Source: Burhinus oedicnemus | Taxonomy: Eukaryota; Chordata; Aves; Charadriiformes; Burhinidae | NCBI GenBank assembly: GCA_008921705.1 | Contig: VFFE01008521.1 | Coordinates: 866,745 to 930,744 of the forward strand | Direction: 5' to 3' | Length of the DNA stretch: 64,000 bases | Shown: positions 51,161 through 63,024 of the stretch, piece after piece | Layout: each line of letters starts with the position of its first letter | How positions within the stretch are numbered: the stretch's first letter is position 1 | Notes under the pieces: model-generated | What the model saw: the letters and a program-made list of their open reading frames with translations, nothing else | Told to the model about the DNA's origin: nothing | The model's database searches: none | Program-made: the position numbers and the translations under genes

Positions 51161-54100
51161 AATTTTAATAAAAAGAAACAACAGCTTGTCATCATAGGGA
51201 ACCTATTTGGTAATTTTAAATATACAGATGAAGAGCTATCATTCACGGGATAGATGGATAAACAAAATAAGGGCAGAGGTCTAAATGTGAGCAGCTATTA
51301 ATTTGAATGCATAAAACCAACCATCACTGAAGAAAGACATGAGATTATCACTGACGGAGAGCAGAAAGATTATTTCTAGTAGACCCAAGTGACTTTTTTG
51401 GCTGCTGAAACCCACAGAAAAGTCTGAGCTGAAGTGTCTTAGCTTTTTGCTAACATTTAGAAATCATGAGATTTAATGAAGATCTAATATACTTTTATTT
51501 AATATTCTTTAAAAACCAAAAACTCCCATTGAAAGACCACATCTTAATTACATGATGTGAGTCTGTGGGGTCTAAGGAAAATCGGTGCAGATGTTTCTTT
51601 TGTAAAAGATCCACAAGGATAAGGTCCACAGTGCTGGCATATTAGTGTCTTGAAAGTAAAGTGATCACAGAGAAAAGGATCTCAGAAAGAAAAGTCCTGC
51701 ACACCTCCTCCCTTTTCAGTGTTAAGAAATAAACAGAACAGAATAGAACTGAGTACAACAAAAACATGTTTTATTCTAAATGAATTATGGAAAAGGAGGA
51801 TAAGACATGTCAAAAACAATAGTAAACTCTGTAATACTTGCAGTGTTACTGCCAGGAAACCTCCAGGAAAGCATTTTCAAAACCTCAGAAATGCACTTTT
51901 CAAAAACCGAAGGGCTAGGGTAACATTCATGAAGATTAAGATATGGAGACTCCTGTGTTTTCAATGGATTGTGCCCAGGTAACTCAGCCTGTAATTTCCT
52001 ACTTGTAAAAGATTACGAAAATAACTGATGGTTGGTTCTAAAAAATCAGGACAAAACAAAAAGAACTGGAGGCTGAGATAGAAGGGTAACAGTAAATAGT
52101 AAGGCAGAACATAGATAAATAAAGAAAGGCAAAGAACATTGCAAGAATAATGGATAAAAAGGACAGTTCGCTGCAAATAAATATAAAAGATTGATCAGTC
52201 AGCTGAATCACTGTCACATGTCTCAGAGCGTATAAAATATGGAATGCCAACAAGAATGTAGAGAATGTAGCTACATGAAAAGAGGAATGATGAGGAACTG
52301 CAAAGACAAAAATAAAAAATCTCACTCTTTCTACAGAATAGTAAGGGATGAGAATCCTTATTACATAATCCTTTAGATTTCATAAAGTAGCACGAATACA
52401 CAAAATAGGAATAATACAGTCCTGCACCTGCCATATATAAAATCCTGCAATCCTACATAAGTAAAAGTGAAGGAACAGAGGAATAGTGGAACCAACAACA
52501 GAGTTGTGTCAATTATGAAAGAAGACTATATAAAGGGGTATGAATACATCTCAGACCTTTAAGTGTGAATGTATCCCAGACAAAACAGACATCTTGCAAA
52601 GTCTGCAATTTACTAGTATGTTGGTATGCAGAAATCACCAGAGAAAATACAATGATACTGACATGAGAAGTCTCTTCTGATGAGAAAAAGCAGGGCAAGC
52701 TGGGTTAGGAACATAGGAGCTGCCATAGCAAATGAAATCAGTAATTCATGTTTTCTGTAACCCTGTCTTTGGCAGGGAGCAGCTATCAGTGCTTCAGAGA
52801 AAAGAAAAAAATATTAAAATGCATACAACTCTGGAATGACCATCTCATTGGTGAAGTTTTTTTCTCTGTCTCTATTGACTAGAGGTTGGCTTGTCATCTA
52901 GAGATTTAATCTTATGACAGTATTCAAGGAAACACTGTAAATATAACAGTAAATACTGAACTTTACTCATATCCGTATTTTTACTTATAAGTGTGTACAA
53001 AAATGCTGCTCAAAATGAAAACAGTTGCAGAGCTGTAAGTGAGAGATTGTACCCCAGGCATCAAAGTATTTTATTGTACTTTTAAGGCTGGCTGAGAAGA
53101 TGTGGTAACTCTCTGTTCTTCAACCTGTTAATTTATATGTGGAAGTTCTATGTTGGACCAGAAATATCCACAGTTTAATTAAAGTCATGTAAAATAAACA
53201 CATTTTCCTCTGACACTCAGTTGCTGAAGAAGAAACCATTTCAGAAGTGGAATTCTAAAAAAACCCCAAACCCTTAAGTGAGTCTTGCTATTAGGATTGT
53301 CAGACTTAAGAACACATTGATTTTTTGCATGGCCCCCCTGCCATTACCTCTCCAGTTTGTTTGTTCTTGTCCTTAGGGATTTTACACTTACATACTTCCT
53401 CAAAAGCTTTATGCAGGTATTTTTAGGCTCTGGTGACTGTTTCCAAGCTGTCAGTCATTTGAAATTCACTTGCTTGCCCTTCCTAGTCCTCTTCCATCCT
53501 ATATGTAGGATGGTTTTATATTTGCTATGTTCTCAGCCAGACAAAGAGAACACTAGGTTTTTTCAGTCCCATATGCTTTGACTTCTCAACACAGAACGAT
53601 TCAGAGATCCCAAGTGGGTGCTGAAGGAACTGCTGATGTCATCAGTCTGCCTGGGTCAGCACACTGCTGTCCTTGCCTAATCAGCTACCCTGAGATGTAG
53701 GGCTAAGTAGCCTTGGAGCAGCACTTCAGTGAAGCAGCCTTAGTTATTCCAGGACCTGTGTAGCATCTGGCTATTGTGCTTGTCTGGGCTGAGGACCTAT
53801 CCCCTTGGTGGTTCAGAAAAAAGGAGCCTCAAATACTCTGAAAGTGTAGTAAGCATCAAACCAGCATACTCTGGCACAGAATATGATTATAAAGTGCAAA
53901 CCCACTAATGTATATCCTCCTATTCGTCTTGGCTTAAATGTACATGTTCATCCTGCAGTAGATCCCAGATAGTATATTAGACACAAATGTAAACATCATC
54001 CTTGCAGACTGCGTGAACTTCAAGAAGTTAATGAAACCTAGAGAAGGAAAATGATAATGTAGCAAGGATTTTGTTTCTACACTACCTGAATGATGGTAGG

Positions 54101-56389
54101 CTCAGGATGCTTTTTTGTCACCAAATATAGGTGGTTATTCTTTGGAAAGATCTTTGCATTTGCTCTGTAGAGATGCCACAGTGGTTTTAGGAGAATTTGC
54201 TAGAACAGATCTTGCTATGGATGTTGGTGCTTGAGAATTTCTTAAAAATGTCGTCATGTTTTCACTAAAATGATAAAAGTTCATGAGAATCATGCAAAGA
54301 AGAAAGGTCTGAACAGCATGTTTTTTCTATAAATCATGCAGCAGACTATGGAAAAATATAAAGAGAAAACAACAAATGTAGGAAAAAGACTCTTCTAATG
54401 CTGTCTGTCTATTCCAATATCCATCTGCTAATAGCAGATGCCAAATGAAGATTATAAAATCCAAAGAAGCAGACAAAGATATGCTTTCAGTACTCTCCTA
54501 AACACACAATTATCAGTGTAGAAATCTTCTGAACCAAAAGGTGTATTTAAATCACCATGTTTAATAACGATTATTGTAATTGAGAATATGTATATTTTAC
54601 CTATTCTGTTTCTTGGCTTCTACTTTTTATGTTGAGTGAAAACCTGCTTGCTCTGTTAGGTTTAAACTTGCTTACTATTAATTTTATTAGGTACAGTGAG
54701 TACTTCTTTCTTTGCCTTCTGTATATTTTTATGATTTTATAGATCTTTAACATACTCTCTTTTCCACAGTTTCCAAGCTAGGAATTTGAGTCTACGCAGC
54801 TTCTTCTCAAGCAGAAGCTGTTTCGTACGTCTTATTTACTGTTTTATTCTTCTTTGTATCTTTTCTATTTTTACTACATTATTTTGGGAAAGACAACAAT
54901 GACCACCTACAATTAAAAAAAATGTAGATTTATTTAGTAGTATGAAAGGATGTTCATGGTGTTTTGATTTGCCATGTTTGCTGTGGAGTCTTAAGCTTGG
55001 GATTTTCAGCAAGACCTTGACAACGAGTTTCTGGATTCTCTTTCCAAATCATAACAGACATATTAGAGCTTATTGTGGTGAAATGATAGTTATGCTTTCT
55101 TTTCTCTCGTGTGTACAATGAAGCCCCCAGCATGAAAGACGGCATTCCTCTCTGTAGAAGCTTTTTTTGGAAGTCCTTTTGGTGTTCCTTACAGTCCCTG
55201 GCTGTGGCTTGACCCATGAGTGGTCCATGCAGTGCTCTAGTAGTTCTTGAGGGTTGTGAAACCCATAGGGTCACTGTGACAAACTGTAAATCAGAGAAGC
55301 TCCTGAGGGAGTGCTACTTTTATGCTGAAGATTACTGTAACCCTCAAGGGTCTCTAAACAGAATACAGAAAGTGCAAAAATGGCTTGCTTTCTCTTCATA
55401 AGTCTTTGCGATGAATTTATCTCTGACAGAACTGAGGACTTACAACTTTAGGGAAAAAAAAAAAATTAGAAGAAGAAAGTATCCTTCACTGCAAATATTT
55501 CCGTGTCCAATTGATTTGATGCTTCTAAGTAAAATTTTTTTCAGTCCATTGATAATATTCCTTTTTACTTGCCTGAATTTCTTTATTCTTTGTTTCAGAT
55601 TTGCTGTAATTTTATTGGAAGTTATCAGACTAAGGAAAACTCAGATACTTCTTATATTGGTGCATTTTAAACACTACTAATGCAAATATTAAGATGCATG
55701 ATTCATGGAATCTGTGCATTATGAAAATTACATTAATGTAAAAAAAATCCACTAAAGGCAATTCTACCCAACAGAGAAAGCATAAATAGCTCCTCCTACT
55801 TTTACTCACTTTTTATCTCCGATCACTGAATACAGTACAGTGAAGCATGTAAAAGTGGAAGATTTGTCATGCAGGTGCATTTTTTTGTTTATGTTAAATT
55901 TTATACAGAAAGTCCCTTAGTTTAGATTTCTCACAGTTCAGATTCTTCCATTTCTTATACTAGTTATGGATTACAACAAGAATATCTATCACAGTTCAGA
56001 GCTCTCTCATACCCCAACAAATTGTGAAAGCTATGCCCTGAGCTTGGTTATTCTGGAGGAGAAACCTGTGAAACAAGACGTTAGTTCACTCTTTCACGGT
56101 AATCCCTGATGAGGAAGAATGTATGTATATGTTAGGATATTTTGCATCACAGCCAACTTTTCTCTCCCTTTTCCGGTTCAACATTTTTATTATAACCTTT
56201 TCATTAAACACAATTGATTTAATCTTTATGTTAATTTTAAGAGGAACTGACGAATGCTTGAAAATCAATTTCCTCTATAATTATGGGGAAATTTGCATCC
56301 TAATTTTTTAATCAATTATATAGCTGACTAATAAATATTTACTTTGAAAATTCTAATGATGTATAACAAATTCTCCCCCAAAATCTAGG

Positions 56390-56425
56390 AAAAAAATAAA
56401 CAAAAAAATAAATAAAAAAAAAAAA
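56390..56425. repeat. A-rich (AAAT)n tract
   Basis: A runs broken by single T or C, ending in about 12 A. Confidence 0.85.
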
Positions 56426-57152
56426 CAACAAAGTCCCAGTCCCTCTCTTCTGCCCCACCCACTTTTATCTCCCACCATCCTTCTCCCACTATGCCCCCTT
56501 TCCCTGCAAAAATGTTCAGTGGTACGTCACGTGCATAAACCCATCTGCTGGACAGAGCGATCATAGAAGAAGCCGTCTGCTGTGAGAAAAAGATAGGCAG
56601 AATATATTTCAACTCAGAAGACCCAGCCATGGGAGGACAAAAGACTATTTGACAAAAAAATTATAGGAAAAATGTATTTTACTTTCATGTTCTGTTTTCA
56701 AGCTGGAAAAGACATTGGAAAACCAAATATTATTCTTTCAAAAGCAAAATATTTTAGAAACACATTCCAAGAATGTATTAGCTTTCTTCTTTCATTCTCT
56801 TTTCCTGAAGGAAGTTGAAAAAAAGAAGAATGGAAGGAGTTAAAAAAAGAAAGGATATAATTAATGACAATTTCCCAGACAAGTATGAAGTTTTTTAGGG
56901 AAGTAATATTATGGGTTTATGAATCTTCTCGGAGAATTGGAAAAGATTTGTAAAACATTTAGACTTTGTTGAGACATAACTTTTCAATGTTTTTAATTTT
57001 GTCAGACAAATGTTTTGCCCCGTACTGACAGGCTAACTGGTTAATCAGCTGAACTTTCATTGGATTCCTCCACCTCAGTTTTCAACATTTACCTCTGCAG
57101 AGAAATAGCAGCGACACAAGGAAGTGACCTCATCAGTATTGCTATTGTCTAA

Positions 57153-57328
57153 CTGCCCAGAGAAGCTGTGGATGTCCCACCCCTGGAAGTGTTCAAGGCC
57201 AGGCTGGATGGGGTTTTGAGCAACCTGATCTCATGGAAGATGTCCCTGCCCATGGCAGGGGGAGTTGGACTAGATGATCTTTAAAGGTCCCTTCAAACCC
57301 AAACCGTTCTCTGATTCTGTGATTCTTC
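57153..57328 (+). mobile_element. CR1 3' fragment, plus strand
   Basis: Starts within the ORF2 C-terminus (ctgcccagagaagctgtggatgtcccacccctggaagtgttcaaggccaggctggatgg) and runs through gttggactagatgatctttaaaggtcccttc to the octamer end (ctctgattctgtgattctt). Only about 175 bases remain. It is one of two plus-strand CR1 copies in the window. Confidence 0.95.
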
Positions 57329-57890
57329 CAGCTTCCACTGCAGCTGCACTACCAGTCCCTAGAGTGCTAGTGGCTATATGAATAATATTACCTTATGTCT
57401 TTACTGACAACCTCTCAGTTGTGGCCTTCTGTGAATGGAATATATAGAGAGTGTATATACTTTCTATTATAATTTTGGGTTTTTTATTATCGTTTTTATG
57501 TTTTTGTCTTATGTGGTTCCTGTAACTTTTCAGACGTTCTTGAGTATTTGATTTGATACTCCTTTATCCACTTTATTTCTTTTCCTAACTCTAATGAGTG
57601 AAACTTAACCTTCGTATCAGTCTCATTCAAATCAGGCTTTCAAACACATCCTAGCTTTAAAAACAAGTATTAACAAGAATAAGTGTTGTTCTAGGAACAA
57701 GCAAACAAACAAGAAATAGTATTAGAATTTAGACTGGGGACAGACTATGACTGGGAAGGGGAAAATCCTCAGAATAATGTCTTATGGGGAAAAAAAATAC
57801 TGCAGGAGCTTGTTATATGTTGCCTATGGTCCTCCAACTGGGCTTTTGAGCACATGGAGATTGTTGGCCAGTCACTTCAGAAGCAGCTGA
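57329..57890. other. Unique AT-rich sequence, nothing recognised
   Basis: Short spacer between a CR1 tail and a solo LTR. No feature seen. Confidence 0.55.
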
Positions 57891-57895
57891 AGCAC
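57891..57895. repeat. Target-site duplication AGCAC (left copy)
   Basis: AGCAC directly before the TGTCCTGG start of the LTR, repeated at 58,381-58,385. Confidence 0.88.
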
Positions 57896-58380
57896 TGTCC
57901 TGGTTTCAGCTGGGAAAGTTAATTTTCTTTCTAGTGATTGCTGTCAACAGTGCATATTGTTTTGATTGATGCTAGGTGATGTTTATACTTTTCAAGGACT
58001 CTTTTCAGCTTCCCATAGAAGCTGAGAAGGAGTGTAGACAGAACAATGGAATGGCCAATGGATATTGAATATTATTGTGTATCATAGATGTCATGCTCAG
58101 TATATAAATAGGTGTTGGCTGGTGGGGTGGGAATCCATGATCACTGCTCAGGAAGATACCAATTCACCGGGTGGTGAGACTGACTAGTGTCATTATTGTT
58201 ATTGTTATTTTTCTTTTCTGTTATTGTTCTATTAAGCTGTCTTTACCTCAGCCCATGAGTTTTTTTCCTTTCCCTTTGTCCTCCTATTCTCCCTGTTCTC
58301 CCTGCCCTTCTATGGGGAAGGGAGAGAACTGCGTGAGCAGCTGCATGGTCCTGGCTGCCGGCTGGGGTTAAACCACCACA
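57896..58380 (+). mobile_element. Solo ERV LTR (485 bp)
   Basis: Starts TGTCCTGGTTTCAGCTGGGA and ends GGGGTTAAACCACCACA, the well-known ends of a common avian ERV LTR. It is flanked by AGCAC on both sides. Order: U3, TATA box in TCATGCTCAGTATATAAATA (58,101-58,110), a T-rich R region with ctattaagctgtctttacctcagccc (the usual ATTAAA signal has become ATTAAG at 58,231), a pyrimidine-rich U5 and the end. No internal retroviral sequence is present, so two LTRs have recombined to one. Small substitutions and deletions compared with the family suggest an old insertion. The ORFs at 58,171-58,500 are chance. Confidence 0.95.
58101..58110 (+). promoter_or_regulatory. TATA box of the solo LTR
   Basis: TATATAAATA directly after GCTCAG, at the position of the LTR core promoter. 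Start site expected about 25-30 bases downstream; activity not shown. Confidence 0.6.
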
Positions 58381-58385
58381 AGCAC
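58381..58385. repeat. Target-site duplication AGCAC (right copy)
   Basis: AGCAC directly after the ACCACA end of the LTR. Confidence 0.88.
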
Positions 58386-61036
58386 CCACCGTGAAGGAAC
58401 TTGGGAAGATATCAGGAGGTACTGTATGAATGGAGAGAGCAAGGCTAACTGGAGTAACTGTGCAGGGAACTACAGATGTGATTAAAGTCCTGCTGTTCAC
58501 AGCACAATTTCATTTTAACCATATCTGAGGTTATAGTAATATTAGAACTTCTGTAGGTTTTCCAATGTATTAGAAACAATACTGAAGAATCTAAGCATCA
58601 AATAAGTGAAGACTATTTAATATTTTTTTATTTAGCTCAAATCTGCCAATGGAAGGATCAATATCCTTGTTGGTGATCACACTGCAAAGACTTTGAAGTG
58701 TAAGCAGAAAAATAAATGTCAACGCGTGTACCTTGTAATGAACAACAGTGTGTCAATGCTAACATCTCATCAGAAATGAGAATGATGGTGATGTCAAGTT
58801 TTGAAATGCAGACATGAAAGAGGAAGAACATCTCCCACTGATGGGGAACTCATCTAATACAGTCAGAAAGTGAGAATCTTTTTCTTCTAAAAGCTCTTGA
58901 AAATGTATCCATTATCTCAGGGCTTATGGAAAAATTGGATTTCAGTCTCTCATTTTCAGGCAAAAAAGGACCTTCACCAATGACAAGAGACAGACACTAG
59001 CTCAGTCTGTTCATGGATGGATTGAGAACATGGTGTTGTTTACTAAGGCCTGAAAGCTTTCCTTAGTTGACAAGTGGAATTTTCTGTGATATTTTTCTCT
59101 GCACAAGTTTTTATACAAATGTCTATGTTCTTCTTACTATTTCCAACTTGGAAAGTTTCAGAACTGTTCCTGATGTTACACACAAAGAGTATGAACCACT
59201 GTTAAGTAGTGGACAAAGCCACATTAGTTGATTCTCTTAAGTCTGATGGTTAGACCTTCGTTTCAAGAACAAGATAATACCTACAGTGTCAACTTGTCAT
59301 CCATTTAAGCACTTCTATGATACTACTCTTCTCTTTATGGAGAGGTTGTTTACGGATATGCCAGAATTATGTCTCATTAATGATTCTGTTAAGATGGAAT
59401 AAAAAAATACATGAAACTCATGACCCAGTTTTCATTCTATTCAGACTGCTTACACTGTTCTCATCATAACTGGGATTTATAAGCTTTACGTACTCCTTCA
59501 CAAATATCTTCTTATTGCTGCAGAAGAGTCTAAGAGTTCATATTCAACAGTATAGCCAACGAGCGTATCAACCTTTGAAGTTCTTGCAAATGTTTAATTT
59601 AAAACTTTGGTGTTTAAGAAAGAAAAAAATCCTTGGGGGAAATTAGGCATTAATTAGGAAAAGCTGAAGGTCCATTGCATTTGACAAAAATGTGTGTAAA
59701 AGAATCTATGCTTCTTCTCACTAATTGTAGATTTTTGTCTTGGCTGTTAATTAGGTTGGTGTGCTATTTTCAGCAGGGGAAAAATGGCTTGCCTGTACAG
59801 GAAAACGGACTACAGAAAGTGGAGTTCAATGCACAAGTAAAAAAAGTTTAAAAGTGTGGTTAAATGGTTTGTTTCTACTGGCTGCTGTCAGTAACAGCTA
59901 CTACTTTAAATGATACTAAGTGCAACATTGTTAGAATTGCAATTTTGAAGTTGAAGATAATCCCTAAACATCTTTCAAAATTTAGATGGCCTTGTAGCCT
60001 CTTAGGCTTGCTCACAAACACAACCACTCCAGAGACAGCAGAAAGTCTTGTGTCGGGGGACAGCAGGCATGACTTAAACCTGTAATTGAAATTTTATATT
60101 ATTAGAGAAACATACAAAAAGTCCAAAGCCATTTCAGTAAAATGATACATGTTACTAACTTCACAGTTAACTAAGATTTCTCACTGGAATGCAGATGGAA
60201 GTAATCATTCAGCTAGGGCTGTCCAGTGGAAAATGTGCTCTGTACTACAAAGAGGGTCACCATTTTATGTGTGCCTGCCCAGCAGAGTACTTTGGGAGAC
60301 TCCTTCTGAGCAATGTCAAGTTAAATCAATTTTGATTAGATTAAATAGCTCAAACATTTGGGTTAAATTGCTGGATTTTGCTTGGAGTGAATAAAGCAGG
60401 ATCCACAGAAACAGCCTTTCCAGCAGATCAAATCTAGATTCTGTGTATTGGTGGAGAACTGGGAGCTGTGACCACTTTTGCAAGCATGGCTGGACCCTGT
60501 ATAAACTCCTTAGTGTTACCTCCATTTATAAATACTACACTTCAGATCTTTTTTTTTTTATTTGTGTTAACTATTTGGAAATAAAATACACACTTTCAGA
60601 AAAAAAATAATCACTATATAGTACCTGTTACATTAAACTAGGTGAATTTAGGTTGTTCTAAATGGATGGCTATTTAATTTACATATGCCACTACACACTG
60701 ATCTATTTCAAGCCTGCTCAGAATGAAATTAAAGATTTAGGAAACATTTACTGTTCTTCCACTGCATTTCTTGTTCTCATTTCCTTTACTAAGGTTCTTT
60801 TCTTTGTATTGTCTCTCAGAAGCTTCAGGAAATATTTATCCTGAAATGTAAATAAAAAACCCCAAACAAATAAACTGTGGGCTTGGTTTTCAGGTGCAAA
60901 TCAGGCTACCTTCAACAGAATGGAAAGAATATTAACATGCATTCCTTACATGAGTGGGATATCTCTGGGTGATAGGAAAACTGATTTCAGCCTTCTCTCT
61001 TTAACCCATTTGTTTCAATAATCCAATAATTTGTTC

Positions 61037-61060
61037 TTTTTTTTTTTTTTTTTTTTTTTT
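61037..61060. repeat. Poly-T run (24 T)
   Basis: The longest homopolymer in the window, 24 T. No transposon or retrocopy is seen next to it. Confidence 0.9.
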
Positions 61061-63000
61061 CCTGGATAAGCAGATCTAGGAAGCCTCCCCCCACCCCTTC
61101 TGGGATATATTTTTTGAATCTGTTTGTTCACACAATATATTTGCAAAAATTAATAGAAAATTTAAATGAATGAACAGCTACAGTCTACAAAGAGGATGAC
61201 TGTGAAACAACACCTGCTTTTAGTCAGCATATAATAAAGAGCAATTTCTCTTTTTTTTAAAAAAACCAAACCTATTCCATGTTCTCATGAAGTGGTTGCC
61301 ATGTCTGGAATGGGGACTTTTATCTTTCCTTGAGATCTGTCCTGTTAACAGTTTCAGAGTTCAGTAGTAGGGCATTTCAGCTGATTTAAAGTGGCAGATA
61401 ATTCTAGCCGATTTCACAGTAAGCTCAAGGTTGAATTAGGGACAGGTCACAGTCATCACAGATGTGGGGTGGAGAGGGATTTCTTCCCCTAGCAGCTTTA
61501 CAGGCTGCCTTGCTAAGAAGACAGCCTAGGCTGAAGTTTATCTCTTGTTGCTAAGTTCCTAAGAAAGCTGAAACATGAAAGGTGTGTGCAAATGAAAGGT
61601 ATGATGACATCTCTAATCTTTCTGGTTTGTAATTAACAGAATTTAGAAATATGGATGAGTACAGCTATCTCTTTACACCGTGTAGGCTGGCCTTGCTGTC
61701 TGCCAGTCCAGAAAATAATTGCCGCAAACACTTAAAAAAATAAAAAGGAAAGCTCTCAGTACTAGTGCATCAGGCACTTATTTGGGAGCAGGGAGAGAGC
61801 CCATCTTCCTTATGAGAAATGTCCTTCTGTATTTATTTTCCACTGTGTGTACTGTGTTCTTTCCTCCTTTACTAAGCAATTGCAGGTAATCCTTCTCTTT
61901 TTTTTTCCAGTGAAATCCACATTCTTTACCCAGCTTTGAACCCAAAACCCATTGCCCTGAAGAAGCTGCTTTCTGTGTTTGGAGGCTGGGATTTAAGAGC
62001 ATCCTAAGAGTGTTCATGGGAGGAGAAAACAAAATGGACATCAGGGATGGAGAAAACGTCCTACGTCTCTGACACCTTCTTTTCCCTCATTGTTGCTACT
62101 TCTCTTTGTCCTTAGGCGGCTTTTGAGCCTCTGTTGGGAGTCCTTCCCTTCTGCCGCACACACTTGAAGGAAATTCTTATAATCCACCTAGTTCTTTTGA
62201 GACTAATAATATTTTGCTAAGTCAACATCTGGAAAACCCTCATGGCAGAGACGTTATTTGGAGACGAGCAGACTGACCCCTCAACAAGTTTTACATATAA
62301 TACTTGAAAAACATTAGGGTAAACAAGAAAAGACAGCACAAGTTAATTTGTTAGCACAATAGCTAATAATGACACCATGTACCTATTGCGCTTGGCTGTA
62401 ATATGTGTTATATGAAGATGGTAATAATATATGGATCTTAGTAAAACCTAATCAGGCCCTGGATGTGGTGATATTTCTCCCTAGATTTCACAAAGTATAA
62501 GGCAATAGCACCTCTCACTTAACAGATACTACCAAAGGAAAGTGTTTACTATATAGCCATACTCAGTTTGGATAGATTTTATGAGAAGCTGAAACTCTGA
62601 AGTCAGCATAGAGAGCTGAACAGCTCAGTAAAAGCCTCTGGATAGGTCAACAAGGTGTACTTTGTAAACCTGTTTTCTGCTATTAACTTCAGCTCATGGA
62701 GAATTTCCCACTGTTTATATGACTGCCAAAGCTTGTTTCATAACTGTTATGAAAGCAATTTTTGCTATTGTTATCAGCACTTCAACATAGTCACATTAAC
62801 GGCCCTGTGCAGGAGATATTGCAATATGTGAAACGCAGCTTTTTTTTTTTTGGTGGTGGCTCTTTGTGTTGAAAATACGGGAAAAATAATTGCACTGCTG
62901 AAATTGGTGATATATAGTTATGATACTTTCACTTTAAAGCAAAGAAGAAGACAGACACTGGGTAATAGGATATTATTTTCTCCCCTTTTAATGGGCTTTT

Positions 63001-63024
63001 AAATGAAAATTTAAATGAAAATTA
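63001..63024. repeat. Two-copy 12-bp tandem duplication
   Basis: AAATGAAAATTT followed by AAATGAAAATTA. Confidence 0.7.

Larger units (their letters stand above)
47416..57152. other. Long unique stretch without recognised transposons
   Basis: About 9.7 kb of AT-rich sequence. Simple repeats are a TTAC/TTTAC repeat at 51,129-51,160 and an A-rich tract at 56,390-56,425. A less AT-rich patch lies at about 53,590-53,830. ORFs (for example 54,954-55,274 minus, 106 aa; 50,503-50,856 minus, 117 aa) show no recognised domain. Confidence 0.5.

Noticed and set aside
59748..59765. ttaattaggttggtg resembling the end of a mariner/MADE-type element
   Set aside because: Only about a dozen bases match, and no partner terminal repeat was found.
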